Below, in pieces: positions 1 through 10,912 of a stretch of DNA of 64,000 nt; the first letter of the stretch is position 1, and every line of letters starts with the position of its first letter. The translations under genes and the position numbers were made by a program. The stretch lies in contig QWDQ01000020.1 in assembly GCA_003868215.1 (NCBI GenBank), forward strand, positions 186,001 to 250,000, written 5' to 3'. The notes beneath the pieces are model-generated. The model had not been told where the DNA came from. It saw only the letters and a program-made list of their open reading frames with translations, and ran no database searches. The DNA is from Pseudophaeomoniella oleicola. Taxonomy: Eukaryota > Ascomycota > Eurotiomycetes > Phaeomoniellales > Phaeomoniellaceae.

Positions 1-567
1 ATGCATGTCCAGATTAGCGGCAGGAGAAAAATCACCATCGAATTCCTGAGCTGTGTTTACGGCCCAGATAAAAGGCTGATAGGGCTGAGATGATTCCCTT
101 CCGGTCCACTTGTCACATGAGTAACAGATGATATGAGCAGAAAGGGTCTGCTGTGGGCTGTCCTTGGCGGTAATATACTCGGTACTGGCCACCTGAACCT
201 GTGGAAACCCCTTGCCGACTTCGATAGCAGAAGGCATTTTGTGACCCATGGTTGATCGAACGCTGACTGTTGGACCAGTCTTGCTTTTCGGATCTCCATA
301 CATGACAAACATGAGAGCACCGTTCATCTGATCACCGAATCCCACCGCATTCCAACCAGTTGCAGCATCTGTTTCCCTCGTAGTCATAAAAGTCATGAAA
401 GCATCTGTCTGGCCGCTTGTTGAATTTTTGAAGGATTCTAAAGCGAGACAGAAATTATAGTAAGTCGTCGAACGGCAGTATTGCACCGGACTAGCGACGA
501 TGAGAAGTGGTTGCAAGAGAATACATATGGAAAGCAAGATGCCGGTTATTCTCGGAGCCAAAGCCAT
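1..567 (-). CDS. Secreted DOMON / CDH-type cytochrome domain protein (5' part; runs off the window)
   Basis: A reading frame open from ATG at 567 to the window edge gives about 189 residues. It starts with a hydrophobic signal peptide (residues about 7-30, Ile/Leu-rich, then ASPVQYC). The DOMON core follows: GWNAVGFGDQMNGALMFVMY, the usual GW.A.GFG..M..A.MFV.Y signature whose Met is the expected axial haem ligand. A later C..C pair (ICYSCDKW) and a terminal LDMH, whose His fits the second haem ligand, match fungal cellobiose-dehydrogenase-like cytochrome domains. In this family the domain is either alone or followed by a cytochrome b561 membrane part or a flavin domain; which applies here lies outside the window. 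Family and secretion are inferred from motifs. A TATATAA on the same strand lies at 829-835. Confidence 0.72.
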   Translation of the reverse strand, partial: MALAPRITGILLSICILLQPLLIVASPVQYCRSTTYYNFCLALESFKNSTSGQTDAFMTFMTTRETDAATGWNAVGFGDQMNGALMFVMYGDPKSKTGPTVSVRSTMGHKMPSAIEVGKGFPQVQVASTEYITAKDSPQQTLSAHIICYSCDKWTGRESSQPYQPFIWAVNTAQEFDGDFSPAANLDMH

Positions 568-2060
568 ATTGAAAGCTTCCACTGGTACAGTAGCAACAGC
601 TCATATGAGCTCAATCGAGCCTCGACAGGACAATAACGAAAACTGATATCAAGCAATGGAGAGCATCATGATCCTGGCGATTCCCGTCAGATAGGCCGAG
701 GACAAATGAATTGAAGCTGATGTTCGGGAGTAAAAGGATGAGAAGAGAGCAGGTTGAAAGTCGAGGTGGAGTTTAACCGAGTCGAGTTTCGCTCCAACAA
801 TCGACCGCGTAAAAGTAATCATTCGATATTATATAAGCAGGTATAACGTTCATAATTATGCACCCCTGTCGTCGTTATGAAGGAGTGCCTAAGAGATCTG
901 TAACTTGTCTGTTACAAATACAGGACAAGGACCTACATAGATATATCCTGTATACATATTGCTGTCGTCGTCTTATTACGATACACAATTCCAGGCTGTC
1001 CAAAGGCAATAGCTCGGAGATCAGTCAGACACAGTAGAGATGTGGTAATCCATCCCTGACCTAAGCGTAAGGACTCCGTCGAAGAAGACAGCTGTACTAG
1101 TAAGCTCTGGCCAACGTAAGCACATCAATCATGAGTGTTCATCTAATAACTCGTATAGCTGATTGATGTACCTATCTCAGAAGGTGCTCGTCTCATCAAG
1201 ACAAGAGTTACTTCAATGCTGACCGGTGCGACAACATCCTACCTGTCATCTCCTCTTTACCAGCTCGGAAGATGTTATCTCTACACTATCCACGAAACTA
1301 GTGTGCTTTTCATTTGACTTGTAATACGTGTAACTATATACGTCCAAATGATAAAAGATCGTGATCTTCCCTTCCCTTCCCTTCCGTGTCGGCAGCGGAC
1401 CGAACGCCAATCAGCGAGGCCAAGCAAAGGCTCACCTTAGTTCCATCCTCCTCAACTTCACCTCGGACACAGTCACCTCATCATCGCATCTCGTGCTCAT
1501 GGTTATGAGCGAACAGTTAGTAAGGCGACAAATCGATAAACTCTCCTTTCATTTGCTACGGCAACACTGGAATGCGATGTTGGTCGCGTTTTCAAGGAAT
1601 TCCACGAATCGCATTCCTAAAGCGACAACCTATACTACACTGGGGTACAGCCCTATATTACCGACCTTTTGCTTGCCCCGACTATTTATTCTTCGTGAGA
1701 AAATCGCATCAAAGATGATCGTCTGTCAGAATATACTTGGAACTATTTCAAAGGTATTGAGCCCCACGTGGTAATGTATGTATAGATCCTATTGAACCTT
1801 TGAAAGGGAGCATTACTCCTGGTTCGGGAGCCGCATTTCCAGATCCGGACGTTGAGCGGGAAGGCATCTGCATACCTGGGCAAGATGGACAGGCAAAAGG
1901 ATCCACTTCGTTGAACGCGTTATCATCCCTTCCGGACGGTCTATCTGGACCAAGGCGGATCGTGTGCACTCGAAGCGCATCCTTTCTCTTCTTCTTTTTC
2001 TTATGACATGTATTCGTACTTCAGTGCTCAGCCAACGGGACCAATTGTCGACCTTGCACG
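568..2060. other. Intergenic, no gene recognised
   Basis: Divergent promoter region between the DOMON gene (minus strand) and the GT62 gene (plus strand). Open frames occur at 1361-1774 and around 1748-2006 on both strands. None has a recognisable domain, and their Ser/Pro-rich translations look like chance frames. The 1800-1960 stretch is richer in G+C than its surroundings. Confidence 0.5.
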
Positions 2061-3176
2061 ATGCGGTCGAATTCGTTTGGCATACTTGCTGCCACTGGCG
2101 CCGTGCTCATACTCCTGATGACCGTGGAGATCTACCGCTATAACAACAAGCTTGGGCGGTATGGGACCACTGCAATGGACCAGGTCGATGAGATGGTGTT
2201 AGAAGCGGAGGCCAAGTCGAGCGTTTCCGATATGATTGCACACGACAACGCCTTACTGATCGATGTCGAAACCTTACCGGTCCTGACCTCATCCACCGAG
2301 GAAGAAATAGATCTAGGGCATGGATTCTATGAATACGATCGCAGGGTGAAAGGAAAAAACCCAGAGCTCCTTATCATGGTCCTCACGAAAGACGCACACT
2401 CTTGGGGTCATAACGTTGACGCACCGTATCGAACGATTGACGATTTCATCACCATGATCCGTGATACCCACTTCCCAGCTTTCAAACTATCCCTTGCCCT
2501 CCTCACCGCCGATCGGAGCGAATATGAACGATACAAGTCGGTCACCGCGAAAGAAGGCTTCGCTCGCACAAGCATATATCTCCACCCTGGATACTCGGCC
2601 GATATCGACCGCGACGCTCGTCACGCTGAGGCAATACAAGTCCAACGCCGGCGTGAGATCGCCCGGATTCGCAACTTCCTGATGTTCAGCGCGCTCGAGA
2701 AAGAACCGCACGTCATCTGGCTCGACTCGGACATCCAATACCTCGAACCGGGGATCGTGCAAGCTATGCTCCATCACGTCACCGACGAGAGACCCCAGGT
2801 CGGTCTCATGACGGCTCCATGCGCCATCGGTCCCATCGACGACTATGACGCTAACTCGTTTGCCTTCACCCGCGACTCGCCTACCAACGATCCATACTCT
2901 CGAAACATCACCGTTCGCGTCGGTGCGCTCGTCGATGGGACCTCCGACGGCGACTTGGTCGAACTCGATTCCATTGGCGGAACGATCTTGTACATGCGCT
3001 CATCGCTCATCAAACAGGGTCTTGGGTTCACGTATCAGAGCATCATCGGCACGACGTGGGAGCATGAAGGATTCGATGGCTTGGAGACTGAGGGTTTGTG
3101 TTATCGAGCGAAGCCATTAGGCAGTACGTGTTGGGTTATGGGCGGGAAATGGAAGGTTAGACATACGGACCGGTAG
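2061..3176 (+). CDS. Anp1/Mnn9/Van1-family mannosyltransferase (GT62), type II membrane protein
   Basis: Intronless, 371 residues. A short cytosolic N-terminus is followed by one signal-anchor helix (residues about 7-22, FGILAATGAVLILLM), so the catalytic part should face the Golgi lumen. The core has ELLIMVLTKDAHSW, a SLALLTADRSEYERY block, a RRREIARIRNFLMF helix and the WLDSDIQYLEP segment, whose D-S-D is the metal/GDP-mannose DxD motif of GT62. Members build the alpha-1,6-mannan backbone of N-glycans in the mannan polymerase complexes. Length agrees with the family (about 350-450). Which of Anp1, Mnn9 or Van1 is closest cannot be fixed by eye; Anp1-type is my best guess. It faces the SDR gene tail to tail with 262 nt between stops. 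Confidence 0.85.
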   Translation: MRSNSFGILAATGAVLILLMTVEIYRYNNKLGRYGTTAMDQVDEMVLEAEAKSSVSDMIAHDNALLIDVETLPVLTSSTEEEIDLGHGFYEYDRRVKGKNPELLIMVLTKDAHSWGHNVDAPYRTIDDFITMIRDTHFPAFKLSLALLTADRSEYERYKSVTAKEGFARTSIYLHPGYSADIDRDARHAEAIQVQRRREIARIRNFLMFSALEKEPHVIWLDSDIQYLEPGIVQAMLHHVTDERPQVGLMTAPCAIGPIDDYDANSFAFTRDSPTNDPYSRNITVRVGALVDGTSDGDLVELDSIGGTILYMRSSLIKQGLGFTYQSIIGTTWEHEGFDGLETEGLCYRAKPLGSTCWVMGGKWKVRHTDR

Positions 3177-3438
3177 CATATCGGTTGATCAGATTTTGTT
3201 CTTTTTTTGCGTCCGGTATTGTAATTGGTTGTTACTTTTCCCTCAATAACTGGGGGTATCGGTCCAGTGTAGGAAACCTACCTGACTCACCAATATTCTC
3301 CATGAAGAGACTGGATGAGCCACCGACAACCTGATTGGCTTGGACTCTGTGTATCTAGTGCATGAATGATCCTGACAATGTTTCAGGAACGGCAGATTTG
3401 CCGATAAGCAAACGACTGGGGAATTCTGTGAATACAAA

Positions 3439-4474
3439 TCAAACGATAACATACCCACCGTCCATGATAATCTCCGAGCCAGTCAAATATGAACTGGCGT
3501 CACTGACCATCCATACGGCAGCACCTCGAAATTCGTCCGGTTTTGCAATACGTCTAAGAGGTATATGTTGCAACCATTGCTTGCTCATCTCTTTCATTTC
3601 GTCACCTTCATTGACGGTCGTCTGAATGTATCCTGGAGAAAGAGCGTTGACACGGATGCCGTGTGGACCCCATTCTGTAGCCATTGATTTCATCAAATGT
3701 GCCGATGCTGCTTTCGACTGTAGCGATATTTAGCGAACGATAAAGAACCTACCGGATATTTACTGACCGCGTTGTATGCTGCTTGCTTTTGTGGTACATT
3801 GACCACCGTTCCAGACATTGACGAAATCATCAATATGCGACCGTCAATCTTATTCTCCAGAAAGTATTTACCAGCCTCTCTTGCGAACAAGAAAGTACCC
3901 GTCACGTTGACATCGAGCATTTGCTTCCATTCGTCCAATGGGTATTCCTCCACCGGCGCCCCTCCCGTGATACCTGCATTGGTTACGACGATGTCGATCT
4001 TCCTGAGATCTTTTACTATCCGAGCGAATGTTTCCTTGACCTGTTCTTCATGTGCCGTATTGCACTCGTAGGCGCGGAGATGCGGCTCTTCTAGACCAAA
4101 GCTCTTCGCTTCATCTGCAATGCTAGATATCGACTCTTTTGCGCTGTCAATTGACAAATCGACGGCGGCACCGTGGGCTCCAGAGCGAGCATATGCGCCG
4201 AGAATCTGTTTACCAAGACCTTGTGATGCGCTAAAGAGGTTGTCAGGTATTGTTCCAGAAGGATCGTAGTATTGAAACTGACCCCGTCACTATGGACATC
4301 AGTCAGGCTGTCATCAATCTGTTCTTGCTGAGACTCACCGATGCAACACTTTCCCTCAAGCGAAAACTCTGGTAATGTTCTAGGTCCGCTGTGAGCACAT
4401 CTTGCTGTCAAAATGGAAGCGGATCGAGCAAAATGACGATGCAACAGAGTAGATCGATGGACATACGGTGGCAT
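3439..4474 (-). CDS. Short-chain dehydrogenase/reductase (sorbose/xylulose reductase type) with a 7-nt micro-exon
   Basis: Proposed exons, minus strand: 4474-4339, 4289-4283, 4230-3768 and 3717-3439, giving 294 residues. The N-terminal 40 residues are basic and Ser-rich and could be a mitochondrial leader. The NADP-binding TGASQGLG motif is only formed if the 7-nt exon (TGACGGG) is used; both flanking introns (49 and 52 nt) have CTGAC branch sites. Later motifs: TNAGI, ISSMSG with the catalytic Ser, then YNA|SK, where splicing at GCG|GTCAGT restores the YxxxK spacing. The C-terminus (GIRVNALSPGYIQT, GSEIIMDGGY) is typical of NADPH-dependent sorbose, xylulose or mannitol reductases. The substrate is not predictable. 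Confidence 0.85.
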
Positions 4475-5147
4475 GATTAGAAGATCTGTCCTTGGATATG
4501 GCCGCCGCCTGTTGGGATGGATGTAGGAGAACGAGTCTGACGATAGATGAAGAACATTGGAAGTTCAGAGAAAGCAAAGACAGAAAACGAGCAGTATACA
4601 GCCGAAGGTTCAGATCCCATTCTGGTACGATCGAAATGCAAGGTAACGTTAAGTTATTGATCGGAAAGTGTTTCCAGACTACCTCTCATGTCTTCACCCT
4701 ACGTCATCGTCACATTTGGCATCTCAGGCCTTTGCGAGAACTTCATCACGCTGAGAGAATGATGTAGCAGTCAGGCTTCAGCTGAAGTATCACCGTGACT
4801 GTAGTGCTCCCGCACATTTCATTTCGATGTGAAGTCGATGTCGAAGGATCTGTTTTCTAGATGGACCGTAAAAGGAGACTGCTTAGTCAACATGGGCTAG
4901 CGACTTCATTGACTTTGATACTATGAACATCCGAACTCTCCACAGGACTACTCGCTTATCAAATTCCTCAGTTCCTGTGAAGCATTAAACGCACCCAAGT
5001 CCAATCTGTGACCATGAGCTCAAAGAGAACATAGCTGAGAGCATCCCGAAATGGAAGCTTCTATTTATCTCCTAAGATCATTCATTCAGCATGCGCACAG
5101 TAGCCAGATCATTGCTCTGATACGTTCCCAAACTCGGTGGACTTTGA
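4475..5147. other. Intergenic, nothing recognised
   Basis: Upstream of the SDR gene and downstream of the first unknown paralog. Only a short frame (4492-4767) without recognisable content is present. Confidence 0.5.
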
Positions 5148-6352
5148 TCAAATAGTGGCATAAACCTCCAGTAGTAGCTCACCGCCTGGGCTTGAGCCTT
5201 CTTCGACACCTCTCCAGACTTTACTCCTTCTAATACTTTCCAAGAGTTGACAGAAGTCCTGTTCATCGCCAGCAACAATGTAAATGTCCTCCACTGACTT
5301 ATCGTTGACAAATCTGATCGCAAGACAATCATGATGCGAGAAAGGGGTAATGAGTCTCGCCGCTGTAGCATGGCTGAAAAAGGCTTTGATTGTGTTACAC
5401 TCTCGGAGCGTACGGACTCGCTGAGGGCTGAATTTGATGATTGTATGAGTTTCCATATAGGTCAGAATCGTCGATTGCGGAATCGACTGACAAGTTTGAA
5501 CGTTTCCCGAGTCAGTGTTGCTCTGAATCGAAGTATCAGTCCGTAAGACTGAAGATTGACGAGTCGAATTGATCTCTGTATCGGTACTTGTGACTGGCGT
5601 CAATGAACGTTGAGTGATAATAGTCTCCCCAGTTGACGTCATCTGAGTTTCGATTTTGATATCGCTCTCCCTTGTAGAAACATTGGTGGCAGAGCTGTTT
5701 GACCCGATAAGGCTTCTCTGATAGTTGTGATCGTATATTGGTGATTTCTGTATGGTTGTAGTGCTGTTCGATGGAGAACTTGATGCTAATCCTGTTAATA
5801 GCCGTCGCTTGTGCCTGAGAAACTGTACTTACTAATATGTGTCCGTTGTTTCTTAAAGCAAAGAGGCTCGTTATCACTTGCTTCCGAACTCTGCCGTTTG
5901 CCATCCTCCCTGAAGTGAGTACGCTCGTCATAACTTATCTCTGAAGTCTGATGTTCGCCCTTTCTCTTCAATTTGCGCAAGATACTGGGCTTAGCTTCGT
6001 ATCCCGTTTCTGGGTTCCATATATACCATGCGGCGCCATCCTCCAGATTACGTCCAAACGTAATCCGGTTACGGTCCACTGCTTGTTCCGAGACAATGAC
6101 ACTTGCATCGAGTGATTGGCCAGCAACGACCAAGACAAATCGCCGAGTGCCCTTGATGGCATACGTTCTGTATTCTAACTCCGAGTCACCTTTGTAAAAG
6201 GCGCAATCACCGTTATCATGAGGCCCTAAACTCTGCCTGGTAGGTGGACCTGGCAGTAGCCCATTGCGAATGGCCTCTTTAATGTTTTGCTTCAAAGCCA
6301 AGAGGAGCGGTTCAGGTAGATTGTCAGGGAGAAATTGGGAGGGAGGAGCCAT
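5148..6352 (-). CDS. Unrecognised two-domain protein, copy A of a tandem pair
   Basis: Exons 6352-5833 and 5791-5148, joined by a 41-nt intron (GTAAGT ... CTATTAACAG), give 387 residues. I do not recognise the family. An N-terminal module (about residues 50-121) reads LEYRTYAIKG ... VLVVAG ... SVIVSEQ ... WYIWNP. A polar middle carries a basic stretch (FKKQRTH, a possible nuclear signal) and many Ser/Thr. A C-terminal module (about 290-387) reads TIIKFSPQRVRTLRECNT ... IRFVND ... VAGDEQDF ... LLLEVYATI. Both modules recur at almost the same residue numbers in the next gene upstream (7078-8259), so the exon join is supported by homology. No membrane segment or signal peptide is seen. The function is unknown. 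Confidence 0.75.
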
Positions 6353-7077
6353 TGTAGTATCCTAACCAAGTTAGAGGTGAATCTCAAAAGCCTTTGGATG
6401 TCCTGCACGGAATGATGATGCAATGAAAGGGAAAGAGAATGAGAATGAGAACGAAAGAAGAGTGACGATAAAGTGAACATAACATCAAAGACGTTGTTAG
6501 AGGTTGGACGAAGTTGCAGGTCAACAATGGTCCTACCTGAGTCAACATGTGATCATCGGTCTTCCTCACCTATGATACCTAATACAATTACATCTCTTTG
6601 TTCACCATAAGCGCTGTTGCTGTATTGTTGAGTTGAAATACCGTACATGTTGAATGTAACGAGTGGCAATACCACCATGTCTAAAACCTATGCATTGATT
6701 TCTGTGGTCTTAGGCCCAGGCCTTTCCTGATCCAGTCTCAGATCTCTTTGGCAAATAGTCATGCATGTGCTTCGCAGAGGGTTTCCTAGTAGTTCTGAGC
6801 GCGAGGGATTGATACAAAAGCTTGGTTTGAATGAATGGGAAGAACTTGTCCAGAATGATTCACAATAGGGTGGTGATACATGAGTAAGAGCTGGAAATCA
6901 TTCAATGTCTGGTTTCGTCATTTCCTCATGGCTCGTCAAAGACGCAAGACAGCAAGCTTGTCGACATGCTTTGCATCTAGCCATGGATCGTTGCAGATAC
7001 ATGTACACATCCTGGAGTCAACCCATTTAGTCCTGGTGACAGAAGCAACTATGACACTAGTTTCAGTCCGGTCCCAA
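6353..7077. other. Spacer between the two paralogs, nothing recognised
   Basis: About 720 nt between the start of copy A and the stop of copy B. It holds the copy A promoter, with purine-rich GAGAATGAGAATGAGA repeats near 6431-6455. A plus-strand frame reaching 7233 is antisense to copy B and has no recognisable content. Confidence 0.5.
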
Positions 7078-8259
7078 TCAATCGTCCAAGTAGTAAACCG
7101 CAGACACTTCCAGCATGAGCTCGGCACCATCTTCTCCAGTAGGACTGTCCCAAATCTGGCTCCCCCGAATAGCACTAATCAATTCCTCAAAATCCACTTG
7201 ATCTCCCGGGACCATGATCTGTTCTGGAAATGAAGTGTCGTTGCTAGATCTGACACAGACATTGCTTAAGCTTTTGCTTCTGATCACACTTGCGGGGAAG
7301 ACTTGACGGAAGAAGTCATCGGCTGTGTTACATACTACTAGACGACGAACGCGATTGGACGAGAACGCTATCGTAGTCCGATTGTCGATATTGGGAGGGC
7401 GTGACGCTGAAATCCGACTTCGCTTCGGAGGTCTGAAGATGATAACATCAACGTCTTGTTTGCCAAAGTCTTGACGGTGTTCGGTTGTAGCAGCTGCGTG
7501 TGGTGAAGAAGAAATAGAAGCAAGTTGACGAGGGCCCTCAGCCTGCGGATCGATATCTTTAGATGGTGTAGCCGACATTTTGTATGTTTGGTCCTCTGCA
7601 TCTGATCCGTCGTTGCCCCTGAGATGTCTCATGTTCTGCCCAAAACGACGTGCATCAATCTCTTCAACGTCAAGCGGTAAGCTTCTTTTGGGCAGTCGCA
7701 CGAGCGAATCGGTATTCGTATTGGACATTTGACAGTCTTTTTGAGAGCTTCTCAGGCGTTCCAGTTGAGGAGCGATCTTAGACAGTCGTCCAGGGGTATG
7801 GTATCTTCGCTCTGGGGACGGTCGGTCGTGCGGCAAATACTCACCAACCGAATCCGCATCAGTATATTTCAGCACGACGCTAGCTTTCTCTTCGTATTCA
7901 TCTGGCAGCGTTGGATCCCAAATGAACCACCGGGTTCCTGTTTCGTAGGTATAAGAATGACCTATAGGACGCTTAACGATCTTTTGTTCAGACACAATGA
8001 TGCTTGGTCCAAAGTTGAGCCCGGTGACCACCACAACACCATAATCAGACAATCCGATACGATATACTTCGTACTTTAGACGTCGCCCATCTTTGGTGTA
8101 GAAAGCAATTTGTTCTTTCAGGGAGCCTCGAATAGAATCTGAACCTTTGCGACGCATAGGAGGACCAAATTCCCTATGCATGATGCGGCTCCACAGGATT
8201 TTTTCCTGCCAGTCGGGTGGGTTTAGTTGAGCAGATCGACCTTCATGTGTCGAGGCCAT
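7078..8259 (-). CDS. Unrecognised two-domain protein, copy B of a tandem pair
   Basis: Single exon, 393 residues from ATG at 8259. The frame stays open further upstream, but MASTHEG is the Met whose distance to the conserved core matches copy A. N-terminal module: LKYEVYRIG (61), VVVVTG, SIIVSEQ (86-92), WFIWDP (111-116). C-terminal module (about 295-393): TTIAFSSNRVRRL, a CNTADDFF helix, VPGDQVDFEELI and ELMLEVSAVY. The linker (about 130-290) is polar and has a basic RPPKRSR stretch, so nuclear location is possible. Copy A has a 41-nt intron in the linker; copy B has none. Identity between copies is clear but low outside the two modules, so the duplication is old. The function is unknown. 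Confidence 0.77.
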   Translation of the reverse strand: MASTHEGRSAQLNPPDWQEKILWSRIMHREFGPPMRRKGSDSIRGSLKEQIAFYTKDGRRLKYEVYRIGLSDYGVVVVTGLNFGPSIIVSEQKIVKRPIGHSYTYETGTRWFIWDPTLPDEYEEKASVVLKYTDADSVGEYLPHDRPSPERRYHTPGRLSKIAPQLERLRSSQKDCQMSNTNTDSLVRLPKRSLPLDVEEIDARRFGQNMRHLRGNDGSDAEDQTYKMSATPSKDIDPQAEGPRQLASISSSPHAAATTEHRQDFGKQDVDVIIFRPPKRSRISASRPPNIDNRTTIAFSSNRVRRLVVCNTADDFFRQVFPASVIRSKSLSNVCVRSSNDTSFPEQIMVPGDQVDFEELISAIRGSQIWDSPTGEDGAELMLEVSAVYYLDD

Positions 8260-8923
8260 CCTGTATGGACACCCCAGCAAGAGTAAGCGGGAGGAAATTC
8301 GGACTTTGGTTTGAATGGAATGGGGAGAAGAGCAGACTCGGGAAGTTAAAGCAATGGAGTAGTATTTCGTGAAAGAAAGAATGTAGAAGGAACTCAACGC
8401 CGGACAGAGAGACGTAGCCCCTATTAAGTCTATGGCAATGTGGAGGACCAAGTTTCTCACGTTGATCCAGCACTCGTTTGGCATATGTTGTTTGCGATGT
8501 AGCAAACAAATCACGTCTTGCAGGATACTAGTTACGTCCCTCTGAGCTAGTCTCTTTGAGACACAGCTTCCGTTTCGACACGTTTGTGCTTATATTGTAG
8601 CACATGGTTAACCTTCTGGTTCCCTGGAATCATACCCGGGAGTGCTGGAGATCCTGAGCAGAAGGCAGATCTGTACATGCAGATCATTTCTTCCTATCCC
8701 CTTATGGCCATAAGACATCTGGAATAAAGGAGTGGTATCATTGGATCTTGGTAAGTGGATATGCTTGCCTTGCAGCAAGACAGTTAAGCGCAGGCGGTGT
8801 GCGATGTGCGATGTACCATGCCGACTCCAGCAGCTACCCGTGGACTGTGAGATGCTCGCACTCCGAGACATACGGCGGTGAAAACCAAGATCGTCGTACT
8901 CGTCATGTAACCGAATGACCTGA
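8260..8923. other. Intergenic, nothing recognised
   Basis: Between copy B (its promoter) and the 3' end of the pantothenate kinase gene. A minus-strand frame at 8608-8871 has no recognisable content. Confidence 0.5.
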
Positions 8924-10476
8924 TCAAGGCGCAGGATAATCCATTAGACCCTGGTCCTTCATGGCTCCGACTTTACTCTGCGGCAGATCCTCAAAGCTGT
9001 TCCTCCTTCCCCAGTTCTTGGGTTGCCTTTTCAAGAAAGCTCCAACTGATCCTAGATATCCCTCATGCCTAAGGAAATATGCTTGCTTTTCTCCTTTAGA
9101 CCAGAACTTGATGGCGTAAGACAGCGTGTTCATGGTTTGTGGGTGTCCTCGAATGAACGACCCTCCGAAATAGATATGTTTGAGTTGATGTTTCTCCGAC
9201 TGTAAATATGCGATTTGTCCGATGTTGTTACTGATGGCGAAAAGCAAACTTCTGCTCATATCCTCAATCTTGAATTCAGATGCCTCTGCGTCCTCGTCGA
9301 GATCACCATTGGTGTAGGCAGTACCATCCTCCGCATCGCGTTCTGCCGCTCTCTTCATCCTAAACACCTTGCCAAAAGTACTTGCTATTGTGGTAGGTTT
9401 CAGGCCAATCTTGCTGTAACCTGTGCCATAAATATCACCGACGAGCATATCCACACCGCTATTGTCGCCTCGCTCTGCCATGGCAAGCATTTCATCGAAT
9501 GACCTCGCACCGGTGAGGAGAGACAAAAGACCCCAAAATGTACCGCCTCCTAAGGATGTACCTCCTACACGCTCATACCGACGGGGTCCAGAGACCTTGA
9601 TCATAGAAACTCCTGAGCCGATGTTGACTAGGAGGTATGGATAGACATCAGGTCGCGCTTCAACAAAATGCATTGGATCAGCTTCGCTATACGTAAACAC
9701 TTCGTTGGGTATCTCGGTAATGAAAAAATCAAGGCCTGTCTCCTTGTCAGCATGTCAGAGACCACACACGCATTGCTACGCATACCTATAATCAAACATT
9801 CCATCTCGTCCTCTCTCAGCACATCCGCCCCTAGAACCTCTCTCATTTTATCGTAGTACTTGAAAGCCCCGCCCCCGGTGGCCATGACGCATAGCTGATT
9901 TGGATTCGATCCATTGAGTTCGTATTGCTTCCGTTTGAGCTGTAAGATGAAGTCGAAGCATATGTTGATGCGATCGGTCTCGAAGCTCAGAAAGTTCAGC
10001 CTCCCACCTGCGTCCGCGGAGCTTGATTCCCTAGAGAAGTAAACAAGCTTGGCCAAGGAACCTCCAATCTGTTTCAGTGCGCAAGAATGGTCAGCAATGC
10101 AATATCCTCCTTTGGACGTCCTACAGGTTGCGCAATCACTTACATCAACAGCGACATGACTCACGACCCCCGTGTGGTGCGGTAATCGTATATCCTTCCT
10201 TTCGAAATGTATTCCTTCGTCGGTCGGAGTTCTGGCAGGACTTCCTTGTTCTTCATCGACAATGAAGGCGCCTTTGACATTGATCTTGACAGACCCAGGA
10301 TGTGAGATTGCGCGATTCATTCGGCCTGCTGCTGTTGCTGCAGTGGTAGTGGCAGCTGCTGGTGCCCCCACTTTCCCTTCTCCCACATCTTGTTCCACAC
10401 CGTCATAATTAGTATCCTTTCTTTCCGCCGTCTCTGGGATCGTTATATTCTCGGCTGCCACGTCTGAAGGTGACAT
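8924..10476 (-). CDS. CAB1: Pantothenate kinase (first step of CoA synthesis)
   Basis: Exons 10476-10144, 10068-9786 and 9735-8924 (introns 75 and 50 nt) give 475 residues. The enzyme phosphorylates pantothenate with ATP. After about 95 low-complexity residues (Ala/Thr-rich) come VAVD|IGGSLAKLVYFS (phosphate-binding start of the ASKHA fold, split by intron 1), MATGGGAFKYYDKM, NIGSGVSMIKV, YERVGGTSLGGGTFWGLL, the VGDIYGTGYSKIGL loop, SNNIGQIAYLQSEK and IYFGGSFIRGH. This is the eukaryotic type II family. A second intron falls in IIG|LDFF. Length fits fungal orthologs with a longer N-terminus. The next CoA-pathway enzyme, phosphopantothenate-cysteine ligase, lies at 25.3 kb. Confidence 0.95.
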
Positions 10477-10912
10477 GGCAGCGTAAACAGCGAAGGATGA
10501 AGCAAAAGCGAAAGGGCGAGGTCAGATAGTCGAGGACTGAACTCTGCTTTCAGGGGAGTAACTCTGACTCGATTGTTTTTCTCGGTAAAAGTGACAAAGA
10601 ATATCCACGCGTCTTCGGGATAATCATGTTTTAATTCAACGGTCCGCCTCGTGCTACGATTAACGGCGCACTTTATGTCCTGTTAGCCCTAGGAGCTTGA
10701 TCACTTCATTTCTTCCTTTCGACCGGACTGTTATCAGTACGATCTCTGGAGAAGAAGAGTTAGACGAGCAACTCTTCCACGCTGGCCTTGTAAGTGACCG
10801 ACATACTCGAGCTACGGCTGAGGGAAGGATATTTCAAGAACAATAACATCAGTCAAAACTGTCGACAGAACAAATATATACACTTATAGCTTCTTAGTTT
10901 TCTGCTACAAGG
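10477..10912. other. Intergenic, nothing recognised
   Basis: Upstream of pantothenate kinase and downstream of the glutathione transferase gene. No frame of interest. Confidence 0.5.

Noticed and set aside
1748-2006. Opposed short frames in a G+C-rich patch before the GT62 gene
   Set aside because: Frames open on both strands over the same bases point to base composition; neither translation has a recognisable feature.
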